A stretch of DNA of 64,000 bases from Turnera subulata (lineage: Eukaryota > Streptophyta > Magnoliopsida > Malpighiales > Passifloraceae). Below the pieces are notes generated by a model. The model was not told where the DNA came from and did not search any database. It was given only the letters and a program-made list of their open reading frames with translations. The number at the start of each line of letters is the position of its first letter. Position 1 is the stretch's first letter. This document shows, piece by piece, positions 34,156-48,365 of this stretch. The position numbers were made by a program, and so were the translations under genes. The stretch covers positions 3,116-67,115 of the forward strand of contig JAKUCV010002869.1 of NCBI GenBank assembly GCA_028386065.3. The letters are read 5' to 3'.

Positions 34156-35276
34156 TAATCCATAACAAGCAATAAAAAACCCAATGAATAAATATAAAGA
34201 GTATATTATATATATATAATCAACAACAATAAGAATAAAAAATCATATATACATACTACTATTAAGTATTAAAAATAATTTTTTTAAACCCAAGTATTAC
34301 CAATAATTAATAAGTGCATAAAATATCATTTTTTACTGTAGACAAGTATCTCTAATTAGTGTTAACAAATAATAAATAGGTATTATCTTATCCTTATTTT
34401 TCTTTTGTAAGATGTTTCACTTCTTTTTGTATAATACCTTGTCTTCAATTATTGTTTAGAGAACTTCTTCTAATGGCATCAGTTAGTTCTCGAGCACATA
34501 TGACAATGATAGCTCTGCTCCTTCTAATTTTCTCATTCTTTATTCTTATAATTAGTTTTTAAAAGACAAATGAGGAGTTACAATAGAGAAAAGAGGAATT
34601 TTATGAATATCTAAATTGATAAAATAATTTTAAAAAATAATAACTATAAGAGATAGAAAGTGAGGATGCTAATGATATTATATTAATAAAATATAAATTA
34701 ATACAGTATTTATTTCTATAAAACAATCTTCAAAAATTAGAAGGAACATTATATTAACTAATATATTAAAAAAAAATAAGTTCTATATGTAAAAAAGAAA
34801 GAAAAGGAAATAGATACGTAATGTACTTTGGAGGAAAAATCATATCTCACGTAAAAATAAGAAAGATATGATTTGTATAAGTTCTAATGTCATAAATTAA
34901 AATGTGTTTGTAGGAGTGAATAAAAAAACAACCTAAATGGGGCAAGGTGAGAACTACCTTAATTTCACCTACACATATACCATATAAAATAACAAACTAT
35001 ATAGCACAAAGAATCACTATCGTAGGCTCTACAACAATAACATCACAAGTACATCATAATACAACAATATCCACAGTGATTAAGACGGATTCAGATGCAT
35101 TATTAGGGACTCATGCAACTATCAAGCCCACCAACCATGCAACACACTAACTGCTCCACTACCACTCAAAGATTGTACAATGCACTGACCATCTAACCAG
35201 GACTTTCCGACTTGTGACACACTGAGTATCTGACCCAAAGGCACAAACTATGCCTCCCATATACCCTTATCAAAAA

Positions 35277-35400
35277 GGGAAAAAGTAGATTTTTTGGTCC
35301 CTGTACTGCCTTCGATTTTGAAATGTCAGCCTTGTGCTAAATTTTTATGGATTTTGTCCTCGTACTACCTCAAATATATGGTTTTTTAATTTTTATACTT
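35277..35400. repeat. Half of a MULE-type MITE
   Basis: Starts GGGAAAAAGTAGATTTTTTGG and reads like one arm of the MITE at 7101-7397 (…tttttatggatttt…, …gtactacct…). I could not find the opposing arm, so it is probably a fragment. Confidence 0.4.
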
Positions 35401-37203
35401 TCGGCCACCGGGCAACCGTCGGAGACACGTGTCACCAGCTGATTGGATAAACCGTAGAGAATTCTCGAGAATTCCGAGTAACTCTTGGAATTAGATTCTG
35501 AGGTCTGATTAATCACAAAAAAAAAATCTCTCGTGGTCAATTCCAAGTGGTAGAAATTCCATATGACAGTGGTAAAAAAATTTATTAGCCACAGTAAAAA
35601 GACTTGGCAAAATTACAAAATTTTTATGCATGTCGTTATATAAAATAATAGAATTAAAGAGGAATTTTTAATACAAAATAATTATAGACAAATTTGAATT
35701 TTATATAAATAAAGAAAAGTGTTGAAAGAAGTTTATAAAATATTTATATCAATAATACCAAAAATTAAAAAAAGAGTATTGATATAAATCAATTGGCACA
35801 CAAAATGAATGGAAAATGAAGGAGAAAAAAACCAATACCAATTTTGAATAAAAAAATTTGTTATCAAAACATTAGGAATTTTTTTTTGATATAAATTCCT
35901 TATAAGAAGAGTTGAAAGATAAAAAATTAAAAAATACTTATTCAAATTATAAATAGTTGTGGGATATAAATATTTTATATTAATGATGAAGCTATCCAAA
36001 AATAACTTTTTAGAATATTAACAACCATAAAAAAATTTCTAAAATTAGCAAAAAAAATATTCTCTATCATAACATTAAAAAATAAAATCTATGTGTGAGG
36101 AAAGGAATAAGAAGAAAGAGCATTTGTTGACCATAAATAATTATACAAATAAATTAAATAAAAATAATAAAAATATGAGAAGTTTTATGTAAAATTAGGA
36201 TGAATGAACGATCTAAAGTTGTAAAAAATAATTAATACTACATCTTATTTGACTTATTCATAAATCAATAGAATGTTCTTGTAAATTATTATCAAGAAGA
36301 ACTATGGAGATGAAGAGTCGAGTAGTCGACAAAGACCACGAACAAGAACCGAAATTGAATAAGAATGGTAAAGAATCATTATAGGAATTCATGACTGATA
36401 TGTTTATAGTTTATTGTTAACAAGAACAAGGACCACGGAATAATAATGAAAAGTAATAATATAACTTAATAATTTCTTTATTGTAATTTAATTTAATAAT
36501 TAACATTATGTAATCTTGAATATCAAAGGATTACAAATTTCAATAATAATAATCCATCTATAAATTCCATCTCCACTACTCAAACTAATTCTAATGCATG
36601 TCTATTTGCCTAAATTATAAAAACAATTCTTTGTCATCATTATATATAAGTTCTCCTCCATATAATGATTAATACTAAACGTGCAAAAGAAACTTGTAGA
36701 TTAAAATGATTAATAGCTGTTAACAATTATTATCCCACAGGTCAATTACATCAAACCTTAATTCAATCCCGGTTGGACCAATGATAACTATGCTGTCAAA
36801 TCAAGGTTGTTTCTCAATCAACTCCGTGGCGGGATTCTTTCCTGTCAAACTTCTATCTTTTGCCGTCCATCACATTGGCATTCTGGGGCGGAATTCTCTT
36901 AACCTCGGCGATGCATTGAGGCATACAGATGGCCAAAATCCCATAATAAAACACAAAATTTAATCATAGCAGCATCGCCTCTTCTTTGGTATCTTAATGA
37001 AATTATTTACAGCCTCAAGTGCCGATAGAGATTTCTATGGTACTGAAAAATTTTCACGTATGTTCCACCGATAATACTCCTTTTGGTCAAGTTGAGTTAG
37101 ATGTATCTCTACCATCAAATCGCGTTGGACCAAATGCTCTCCCCTATTAATATCATATCTGTAATAATATATATAAATATACACTAAGGCCGGTGAGATT
37201 GTT

Positions 37204-37247
37204 TTTTTTTTTGATACTAATCGAGTAAAAAACAAAGTCGAGGCCGT
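37204..37247 (-). mobile_element. Severely truncated SINE-like insertion
   Basis: A T-tract then GATACTAATCGAGTAAAAAAC resembles the 3' end of the SINE at 39422. It is flanked by an imperfect direct repeat of about 16 bp (GGCCG(G/T)TGAGATTGTT, at about 37189-37203 and 37242-37257), a retroposition-type target duplication. Confidence 0.45.
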
Positions 37248-37347
37248 TGAGATTGTTATGCGCCTATTCAAAATATACCGTGCAGGTCTTTTATTTTACA
37301 AGTTTTCACAAGAAAATAAATAAATAAAATAGTAACCTACAACTGAA

Positions 37348-40300
37348 TCATAGCAGGAAATCACGCATTCTAACTGGCCTTTTTACAGCATTAGTGAAAC
37401 CCTGCAATATGAGGAGAAAAGAATGGCGAGGGGAAACGTTAGTTCAGCACCCAGTCCGGAGTTAGTCCATATAAAAAAAATATTTTTCTTTGAACCATAG
37501 AAAACTTTCCATTCCATTTCATTTCACCATCAAAAGTTTATATCGAGGATTAGATTGAGAAACTGGCTCCTAGTCTTAGCTTTTCCGTGCGCCATATAGG
37601 CAGTTATTTTCCCGTTTTAACCAGTCTTCATGATGCTCTAACACAAAATCACTCCACATGTGTGACGGTCTAGTTATTGCCCTAACGCACAAAATATGGT
37701 ACTTCAGATGATATTCTGAAGTAAATGACAAGTAGCATACCTCGTTAAATTTAAATAACAAGGGACGTGAATCTCTGTCTGAGGTGGTTGCCTTCTGTAC
37801 TGCACTGTCAGCATTCTGAAAACCTTTATTGCCCACTTTCCTAAACCTGTTGACGGGTAAATCAAAACATATTAGCAATGGGTGAATATGATTTGGGAAA
37901 ATTTTGTATTTTAACCTTATCCATACCATTTTTGGGACTAAAGAGAAACAAAAGTTCACTATATAGCCAAAGCTTCAATATAATTCTCAAATGCTTTTCT
38001 CAACAAAACAAGCCCCTGCAAACTTTGGACCAAAAATAATGATTGCATCGTGGTGTCAAGATAACACGCCAAAGCAATAAAGAGATGCCATCCAACAGTT
38101 ATTGATATTATCATCTTGAATATCAAACTGATAAACTGATGTTAAACTTCTTGCTTTACGCTAAGTGACAATGATGATCTCTGTCTGAGTTTCTTACCTA
38201 TCAAAGAAGCTACTGGCTGCAGCAGAAGGCTTCTTCGAACTTCCCAGAGACTTTGGTTTAGCATTTGAGACAGAACATCGGCCATCATTTGAGGTTGATG
38301 ATACTGTTGAACCACTTGGAACAGAATGCCTCGTATTTGATGCATCCTTTCCACTACCAACGAAGGCAACCAATTCAGCTCCAAGGTTCATTTTGGTACA
38401 CCGTGCTCCACTGTTCTTCCTCTCTATAAAGCTATGGTTTTCTTGAATATCCCCATCCGTCAAGTTTACTGATCTGCTTACTTGCAAAATTTTTTGTTTT
38501 TCGACCTAAAACTCAAATGCATTTTGCTGTAAACTTATGGTCCAAACTTCAAAGCAGATTTTTTATCTTAAATTACCAATCTACTTCCTAAAAAATATTC
38601 AAAAAGTGCAGAAAATTTCCATGAGGCGGACTTCAATACAAAGATTCAGAAGATGTAATTCCTTTATATATTAGTACAACACACCAATCTGTATGGATAA
38701 AGGATCCAGAGGCATATAAAACCAGAGGACAGATTTCTGATTTGGCACAAGCCTATACCATAACTTGCATTCTAGTTGATACTTCAAAAGATCTAAATCT
38801 TTTTCTTTTACCAGGCCGTTAGACAAAATGCTAGACTTGATACCTCAAAGCCATGGATATAGAATAATGCTACAGATGCTATAAACGTCTTAATACTGGC
38901 ATGTGGCACAGCAACATTAATAGTAGTTACAATGAAGTAAAAGAAACAAAAAAGTGCCTCATGTTGTTATATGTGCCTAATATGCTAGAGAATTTACTAC
39001 GAAACTCTTAGCATCCATATCATTGTTGTCCGAGTTAAAATGTCAAAGCATGACAGGGATGAAACAATTATAGAGGTAAAACCATCATCTTAGATTTTTC
39101 CAGACTGGAGGTTTGGTTAACAGAACAGATTGGAAACACTCTAGATGCTGGTCAATTACATCTTAGCAAAGTAGACAAAATTGAGAAAGATAATAGTAAA
39201 ATATTGACTTCTTTATCATCCTTTGTTAACTATTAGATATAGCACTCTCAAATGGAATATTTTTTACATCAACCACTGCCTCAAATTGTCAACAATAATT
39301 TCTTTCCAGGGAAAAGAAATATCATTATACCATACCAATAGGAAGGGGATTAATCGCTAGTCCATTATTAGTCTACTAAAGGACCAACTTCAGTTTTTTG
39401 CTTTTATATCAGGATTGTGTTTTTTTTATACTAGTCGAGCAAGGTGGGGCTCAAACCCAAGACCTCACCCCTCTTGTTTTTTTGACACAAGAGTGCCAAT
39501 GAGCTACAAGCCCATTGGTGTATCAGGATTGTGTTGACCACACTATGAACTCAAGATCGCAAAAATAGATTGAATTATTGGATCAACTCACCTCATGAAC
39601 CAAAACCTGCTTCACAGCTAATGGCAGTACATAATGACCTGAACAATAATCCTGTTGGGAACCAAGAAAAATGAGATCGACTATGGGATCAAAAATAAAC
39701 AGGGTGTCATGAAGCTCAGAGAACAATGCGTACCTTGAAATTTATAAAATCACAAATGGGAGGATCAAAAGAAAGTGCTAAAGGATCTAATGCTGTTTCA
39801 TATCCCTGATTGCTGGATATAGAAGATTTTATGTTTTTATATGTTATGGAGTAGGATACCATCGCGCTAACTAACTGAGTCACATCATTCTTCTCTTTCT
39901 CTGTTAGCAAGTGCAATGCAACCTGAGAAACCATACCCAATAGTATTTCAGAACGCAACAATAGCCAAAAAAGAAATATGTTTGGCAAAGAAGGGTTAAG
40001 TTCATAATGAAACAAGAGATAGAAAGATGGTAAAAGGTAACAGAAGATAGAAAGGCAAAGTAGCATCTAATAGAATTCAGGATATACATAAAGCAGCAAG
40101 GAAGTGGAAAAAACCATCAGATACTGTTCGGGAAGCCCATATCAACTGATATTGATAAAAAGTTGTGTATCATTAGGGAAATGAAACTTGCTGTAAAATC
40201 TATTAACATCAAAGCTGGGAAAACCCCAGGTGAGGCCCCATGCTATCTTCATTTGTGTAGTAATGGATCCTGGCAGTTCCAGTTTCAATGTTCTTCCCTC

Positions 40301-43300
40301 CGACTCAGAACAAATATATAAATACCAGCAACAAAATCACTTAAGGAGAAAAAGAAAAAGAAAAAAATCCATTTTGAAGAAAAAAGCAAACCTAGTTCCA
40401 TAGAAATATCATCCCTAATGCCACGTGGTAGAAATGCAACTTTACGAATGTCGTAAGGATGCAGATTGGCTAGAAATAGTTTCCAAGAAAGGAAAAGTAT
40501 ATTACATATCTAGTAGACAATCAGTGTAAAAAATGTTTAAATAATACTTATGCTTGCGACCCAGACCAATTAGTTTCCCACCCATGAGTCAAACTGGAAA
40601 AATATATACTGAAATGACTTATTCATAACAATTCAAGTCAAAAGCAGCTTTCCGTAACTCATTCCAAATGGATCCCAAATTGGCTCCAAAGATTTTTTCT
40701 TTTTATTATAACATGCATATAGTGACTATAAACACTGTATGCACAAGAGGGGAAAACACAAACCGGCGCAGCAATAAGGAAAGCTCCCAGGTGGAGGATA
40801 TAGAGGAGGAAAATCCTAGAAGAGGTCAAAGGGCATCCAAAACGATGAAGGACATAGGAAACGGAAAATAAGTTATTATTTAAAGATTATTAAGAAAAAG
40901 AATTACCGGTCTGACAGTTGGTGGTGACAGAATATGTAATAAAGGCGAACTTGAGTCTTCTATAAAGGACTTAATTGACAAATGCCTAGAAACATATGGA
41001 AGAATTTTGTTCCGCCAAGATCTTAACACCTCCACCTTTTCCATCATTGAAGTCCGGCATCTGAAGATTTACACCAAGTCAAAAGATCAGCTTTTAAAAC
41101 CTGGCTGTTTTGACAATGAGATTTATTACCTTTGGTAAGACTTTGGCCATTCAATATTTGGTTTTTGGATTTGAGCTACAAGTTGGTGTATGGAAATTGC
41201 AAGAGAAGGCTGATAGGCTGAGAAAATATGAAACCAGTTAAGAAGCCAAATCAAATTGTTATTAGCATTAGAATGTTCACAGCAGGAAAAAAGAAATATG
41301 AAAGAAGTTTTGAACCATATTCACCTAGAAGGGGCATTTGTTGCGTTCGCATCACAAATTGGTGCATAAGATCAGAAATTGCCAAACTATTAAAGCATTT
41401 GACCTGCATATAACACCAGTTAGATTTAATTAACATCAAGTAGTTGCATAAACAAGCTGTCTGAAACAGAATGTACTTGAGGCTTACTGTTTTATGCATT
41501 ACAGGATCATGATAATGGAGCTGCAAGATGTTTTCGTGAAGACCATCCAAGATCACATCATAATCGCCACTGCAGACAGCAAAAAAGCTGTAGGATTTAA
41601 GAGATGGAAGCCAGACACACGATATTCACTATGATTTCACGACTTACCGGTTGGATATAAGGGAGTGCAAAAAGTCAAATTGACTGGACATTCCACCACT
41701 AGTATTGTTAGGTTTCCTCTCATGCTTCGCTTTTCTCTTCTGGAAAACCTGCAACAGAGTAACATGGTCATATCTAAAGATAAATATATGAACAGTTAAG
41801 AATAGTATAAAGCACTATACTCTCTGTCACCTCTTTCCAGACATCATAAATGCTTCTTGACATGTCCTTACGACCAACCACCTGAGAACTAATATCCAAC
41901 TGAGAGCCAACAGAAAATTGTCAGTGAAATATAGCAGAAAAGTTTACAGAGAAATGGTCATGAATATACTTCTTGTAATGGATACAACCACAACAAGACA
42001 CCAAACACTGAAGTAGCAGCACCAGAAATCTTTTCCTTCTCATAAGGGATATGGGATTGTCCGGTAATTGATAACAGATAAGCTTTGTAGCTTTTACTTT
42101 CTACATCACAGCTAAGTATGAAGTCAAAATGTAATTTGCAATGTTCTTCAAGGAGTCCAAAGATACCCATCAAATTAATTTATTATTCTTATTATTGTTA
42201 GACTGCACAGAATGATGTTGAAGCTAATCAAGAAAATAGGAATGAGTCATCCCACTGGATAGAAGCACAGAAATTCTGCAAGTAGAATCCTCAAGGTAAG
42301 GTTAAGTTAGTGACTTGTCATATCAAATGCATTTTCATGCATAGCAAAATATTAGGTTTAAATTCCAATAACTTCAATTTTACATTTTCCCCATCATTAT
42401 ATTTGTTATCTGATATTCTCAATGTACGTTGGAGGAGACTGGAGCAGCTGAAGGTACTATTTATTGTCAATGTAATATACAATATATTGCTTTTTTTTTT
42501 GAAGTTAAAAAATGGCTACGCTGTATATCATCAGGTCTCACAGTTAACTTTATTTTGGCAAAGAAGAAAAGTCAAGTTTAAAAAACACTACATGTCACAG
42601 GGTTACGACTATAAGATCTTCCTTCTTGCTAAAACAAATGAGGTGTTCCTTACCACTTACTCATTATTTGGCGTCAGAAGAGGAGATTTGTCAACTTTAA
42701 CAAATATATTTAACAGTTTATATCACAGGCTTACCACATTAAGAGCCTCCTTTTTCTTGTTAAGAAACTGAAGAGTGTTCAAGCATGAGCGAATATCACA
42801 TTCTGCAGAAACAATTGAAACAAGAATTAGAGAACAAATTGAGACCTCATACCACTGATAAACTTATATTACAGTCAGTTGTAGAGCACATCATGTAGAT
42901 TGTGGCATGCATTTAAAAGATCAAAATCCCAAGACAGGTGAAAGGCATAAAGTATGAGACCTCTGCTTCTATATCGTAATCTAAGAGATTGCATATCTTG
43001 GCTCACAAAATTTGCATCAAGAACTCTACTAAAGCATAATATAACTCACCGGTGTACTCCGCAAGGGCAGTCAGTGCATATGAACTTGTTTTCATCCCCT
43101 CCTTGTTACATATATATTTAAGTCTACAACCACCCAAGCACAATGTCAGATATGTTAAACCTTTAAGATATTCCATTTTTTAACTGTGGCGAGTGCATTG
43201 AGGACAAATCATGCCAATCTAACTTCATCCCAGAAATAGAAGAAACAAACAATCTAAATTCAATTTGTTAATTCATAGCAATCTAAATCAATTTGAGAAG

Positions 43301-46300
43301 TTTGGTATTTCTGCTGATTGGAAAAATAACAGGCACAGGGAAAAGACAAAGATGCTAGTTTAACAGTTTAGTATGGAAAAGATTGAGATATCAAATCCAA
43401 GATAAAGGCAGGAATGTGCTTATTTAAGCATCTATATCAAGCTGGATTGAATGAAATGTCACTTTAACATTTTCTCTGACATGTGCTCTCCAGAATTTTA
43501 GTGGCAAAAATAAAGTACAGCACACTAACCACACCAACTCGCATCACCTAATTAACAACTGACATGGCACAATGAGAAACCACTGAAGGAACCCAGAAAT
43601 AGTTAAGCAAATAATAAATCTTCAACAAGAAAGTCATAATAAAGACATAAGAAAAATTTGCAGCTGTTACAAAATCGTCAGACAAGCATCACCTGCTTAC
43701 CACACGGCTAACTGTCGGCTGCACAAAAATGTGAACCCTGCCAAAAGATGTGCAAGCATCAATATTAGCATTCTAGGTGCCTTAAATTCCAAACCACAAT
43801 CAATCTATACTTAAGAACTAGTGGATATGGATATGGGAACAGAATACAACAATGTTATTTGAGATGAATTATTGGGTGTTGAGCAAATTTCAAAGATAAA
43901 AGCACAAGCTTTCCATTTAAATTTAAGAAACTTTCAATTTGTTGCACCAGCTTCTCACAAGAGAGGAGGCTGTTGCTTCTCCACACAACAGAAAACATTA
44001 TTGTTTGACGCTGAAATGTTGCCTAAACGTAAAACCAACAATATCAAATTTCCTCGGCCAAAATCAAATCTATACAGCTCAACTGTGCCACCAAAATGTA
44101 GCTCCATGATTCAAGTAGGTCTTTTTCACATTCTTATTCTGTTCAAAGATAAAAGCTCCACATAGTCTTCTTAGTTAAGTTTGTATATTTCAACTATGAT
44201 TTACATTAGGCACCTCAAGTAGTTTGTTGTCTGCCCAAAGTTTGGGCAGAAACAGTCTACAGCTTGAAATAAAAAGCAACCAAACAATCTCAACATTGGA
44301 AGAAAACAAAGCAGCACCAGATGAACCCTTTCTAATGATTGGAATCAGAACCAGCATGACTGCTAGAAACAAACAAAAGTAAACTTGGAAATAATGGAAA
44401 ATAATATTCCCATAGTAAAATAAATTTAAAACAAGCAATCTAGATAGGTTTCCTTTTGGTTTTGGTTATTAACATTAAAAGTTGTTTAAACAGAGAAGCC
44501 TCCACTTATTGCCTTAAGCAAAGAAAGATAAAGCTTAAAAGAATACACATGGAGGAGAAGAAGATTGAATAGCACACAGATACCCATATAATCATCAGGA
44601 AGATAAAATCCCACTAATTATTCAGATCAAACATCCATAGTTGTACCAAAAAAGTAATCGTCACTAGAATACTATTTCACAGCTGAATTCCGTAGTTAGA
44701 TTCGCCTGGGTGGATGTGCCCACTTGCAAGGAAATCTGGTATCTACCAACTTTCCTTTTTGCTTCCGCAGTTTTACATTTTATGAATGCTATACATCACA
44801 TACAAAGTGAAACTGACAGCTGGATAAACACAACGAAATTAAAAAGCACAAACTGCTTTGCACTTCTTTTATTTGCATTTGTTGGCAGCATTAAAGTTTG
44901 TAAATATGAAACCATCCATTCACTTACTCCAGCTAATTGCAGCCTTCTTTACCATGCTTCAGTTCAAAATGAAAGCTGGATTTCAAGATAAATAGTTAAC
45001 CTAACTTTAAGTTTATATGTCATGTTTGTAGTTAAATTAAAAGTAATAAATACACATCATTTGTACCATCAAGCAAAAAGAAAAATACTATAGAAAATCT
45101 GATGCAGTAAAGACAAGAAAGCAAGACCAGTAGCAACAAACTTATCAAAAAAAAGACCAGTATCAACAACTTCAAAAGCGAACAACCTACCAAAATATGT
45201 CAATCCTTCAGTTATGGTTTTTCTTCAATGTATGTTTTCATATGTGCTATTTCACACTTTTATAAGTTTTTGGAAAAAGAATTTAAGTCTTGCATTAATT
45301 TTTTTAAAGAAAGTACACAGAACGACTTACTTTGCCACCTGTCTTAATGGTCTCAATGCAGGTGCATATAGATCGTTACAAACACATATCACCTACAAAG
45401 ACAGCCAACATATTAGGATACTTACAGAAACAAATACACTAAAGTATCGCGCTATATGACCATTTCAGTCCCACCGGTCTCAGCAATGATGCTGTTTTAC
45501 GCCCCTTTTTTGAGGATATTCTTCCCGATTGCTCTCCCTTAGCAGGAACTTCCTTCCCAGTGTCTGATTTCCCTTCAGCAGCAACCTGCATGAAGTGAAT
45601 GATGCAGTATGGACATCCTTAAAAAAGAGAAAGGAAAAAGGCCTGCACACTCTTTGAGAAAAATAAAAGAAATATCAAGAAGAAGGGAAAAATCTCATGT
45701 ACCATCTTTAGGATAACCTCCACTGCACCTTTTCCATCACCAAGAGCACCATCTATTTCATCAATCACCTGAAGAAACCACAGTCAGTTTTTTCCAAAGC
45801 TTCTACACGTGAGAAGAATCAAGTTTAAAGCCTGGAAAAAGGAAATCAACCAAACACTTGGGCCTTGAGTCAGCTGTCACAGAGTTCATCTGAACGACAT
45901 CAAGTATTTTAGTTTCAATTGTAGCTGATGACCTATCATCACTTGCATTCACCTGCACAATGTAAATCACTTAGTGTGAACATATAACTACCACTGAAGC
46001 TGAGAATGAAAATTAACAAAAAAAAAAGAATCATATATACATTGAAGTTGTTTACAATAAACCAAACAAATGCACACTATGAATACAGCAAGAACCAATG
46101 TAATACTACTAACGAATCAAAAAGAAGCTCAAAGTAAACATAAAGAAACGTCTGGCATGACATGGTATTTATTTCTAGGTAACAGAAACCTGTTGATAAT
46201 TGAAGGCCAAAACTATTATGGCCTTAAATAATTAGGAGCTTGCATCTGCATGCTTTTCTTTTTAAGAAAGAAGTAGAAAAAACAGCACCTCCACAACTCG

Positions 46301-48365
46301 ATACCCGCAATGCTTAGCAGCAACATGTGCAAGTGTTGTCTTTCCCAGTCCTGGTGGGCCACAAAGTAAAAGTACCTGCAAATGGTCATAGCATCCAGGT
46401 AGTAACGGTTTTCCCCACCAAAAAACAAAAAACAAAAGAAAGTAACACATGGTTAGATAGGATAGTGAGAATAAACTTAATCTACTTCACATATAAACCC
46501 ATTTCCTTACGTCAAATTACAATGCAGATAGTTCTTAACCTACTGCAAACACCAGAGTGACGTAAACTAATAGAAAAAATGCAAGAAAATACTATGTGCA
46601 AATTGGAATTTGGGGAAATAGATCCAGTGACAACACAAATAACTTTGCTTGAGAACAATCAAACAAGTGAGTTTCCAGAATTTTCTGTTAAAAGCTAAAA
46701 CAATAAAATTAGGTGAACAATGTTTCTGGAAGTTTCACACATCAAAGAATTCATGTCCGCTGCTAAGAGTAAAAATAGTGTTGTTGAAGCTTCTCTGAAC
46801 TGATGGCATAACTAGCTTGGCTCCTTCAAGGCATCATGGCATTAAGGAACTAAGAATTCGGTCCATCAGTTGAAGCAACAAACACCCACATGCAACAGCA
46901 GAAAAATACTATGAAACTAAGTCTTGAAAATGGACATCTTCAGGCAAAGTGTTTTGATTACGATGAAAATTTTCTTTTACTATGAGAGAGTAGAGTTCAT
47001 GCATGATATATCTAAGTTTGGTACTTGTTCCAGTCCAAGCATGGCAAAAAAGTTTCCACTCACCTTCTGCTCTGGCGGACCAGTTAGCCGTGATTTCTTG
47101 CTCCATAGCTCCTCAACTCCTTTCAATTTACCATTATTATTATCAACATAACTAGAATGCCTAAAACCTCCATTACTCCATCTATGACCTTGGTTCTTCC
47201 TCAGGAATGTTGAGTCAGAAGGTTTTTGAATTTGAGTGACAGAAGTGTGACGTCTCAATGCAGACAAAACCTCATCACCCGTACTCCTAACTTCAGACCC
47301 ATAAACACAAGAATCCCATTGTTTCAACCATAAGAGGACCTACAAAAGCATGATATCCCTATTACATTAGAGTGAATGATTTCATAAACGAGGGGAAGAA
47401 AAAAAGCTAATCATTTCTAACAACCACATTATACCTCACGATTAGTATGTTCATCGCTAAGAAGCTCGGTAAATGATTTTGGAGCGTACTTGTCCACCCA
47501 AAGTTGTTCGTGCACCACTTCTGTCTCGGGAAGAATTATATCACTTTGATCACCAGAGCTCGCTTGCAATGCCTTCATCGCCAGAAGAACAATCAATAAT
47601 AAATTGCTCATAACACACTAGATCCTTTCTACAATAGTCGCTTCCTATTAAAATTATCAAAGCGAAGAGGCTTTCAAATATTGAATTAAACTAATACGAA
47701 TAACAAATACCTTTGTGAAAGCCTCTTGCTCCAATCTTTGCAAGAGAACATTGATCGGTTCCATTATAAGCCCTGCCAAGGGGAAAAAAAAAAAACACAA
47801 TAAATTCCAATCCCAGAAAATGTCTAGTCCTTGCCTTTCAATTACTTCTTAAGAAACGCACAAAAAAGTCCTCACCGCCGGAATTTTTCACATCCAACCT
47901 CTTCGCTGTACCCATTCCTTCCACCCTACATATCTTGGCATAAACCCTATCGCCGCTAGACGGCGCCGTGACGGGTATGAAATCGCCGTCGATCTCAGAC
48001 GCGTACCTCGACACGAACTTCTCCTTCACTGGCTCCTCCGCCACGCCGCCGAATTCCTCCTCCTGCGGCGGCGGAGTGGGTTGAGGGGAGTACCGGAGCC
48101 AGTCGTCGTCCTCCTCCTCCGCCACTCCCGGCCCGTCCTCCTCGTGGCCTACCTTGCTTCTCTTCTCCTCCGATGGAACGGCGTCGGCTTCGTGGCCGTC
48201 GGATCTCGGGCGCTTATTGACTTTGTCGGCGGGAGAGTGGGGTGGAGAGGGGAAAGGAGGGCGTGAGGGAGGGTCCATGTAGTCATCGTGGAAGTTAGAG
48301 TTGGCTTCGAGTAATTCCAGCTCTTCGAGAGGGATGTCCATGTCGATATCCATATCCATATCCAT
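37348..48365 (-). CDS. CTF18: CTF18, large subunit of the CTF18-RFC alternative clamp loader
   Basis: 23 exons, 5'→3': 48365-47876, 47772-47711, 47572-47435, 47339-47064, 46375-46289, 45952-45851, 45768-45703, 45585-45475, 45392-45331, 43737-43693, 43123-43050, 42802-42735, 41899-41831, 41748-41648, 41569-41488, 41403-41325, 41217-41130, 41060-40907, 39922-39734, 39651-39592, 38505-38198, 37846-37741, 37401-37348. Joined length 2871 nt, 956 aa, no stop. An acidic, proline-rich N-terminus (repeated MD at 1-10) precedes [15 protein letters not shown], the RFC-family box. Then come Walker [10 protein letters not shown] (about 328-336), Walker B VIDEID (about 386-391), sensor-region [18 protein letters not shown], and CTF18-specific segments ([31 protein letters not shown]). 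The C-terminus ends [15 protein letters not shown]18-RFC loads PCNA and supports sister-chromatid cohesion and replication checkpoint signalling in the nucleus. Exon 10's donor was set at AG|GTGATG because only this restores [15 protein letters not shown]. Confidence 0.96.
39422..39521 (-). mobile_element. tRNA-derived SINE in CTF18 intron 20
   Basis: About 100 bp flanked by a perfect 14-bp duplication ATCAGGATTGTGTT (39408-39421 and 39522-39535). On the minus strand it has a Pol III A-box-like TAGCTCATTGG and a B box GGTTTGAGCCCC, and ends in an A tract. All three hallmarks of a SINE are present. It is sense to CTF18 and sits between exons 20 and 21, far from the splice sites. Confidence 0.8.

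Larger units (their letters stand above)
32651..37347. other. AT-rich intergenic region between CSLD and CTF18 (convergent genes)
   Basis: No gene found. It contains an ATT microsatellite (32838-32876), an AT run (33604-33638), an 18-bp tandem repeat (about 33770-33840), an approximately 85-bp duplication with 'ggtaactactaa.tactattcaattttt' (33985-34155), and a half-copy of the MULE-type MITE (about 35277-35400). Open frames such as 34947-35150 and 35733-35999 are short and low in complexity and are not supported as genes. Confidence 0.5.

Noticed and set aside
34947..35999. Short frames 34947-35150 and 35733-35999
   Set aside because: AT-driven, biased composition, no family resemblance.
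40668..44991. Short frames inside CTF18 introns (for example 42310-42771, 43872-44165, 44710-44991)
   Set aside because: Intronic, no domains, and CTF18 exons on the other strand explain the locus.
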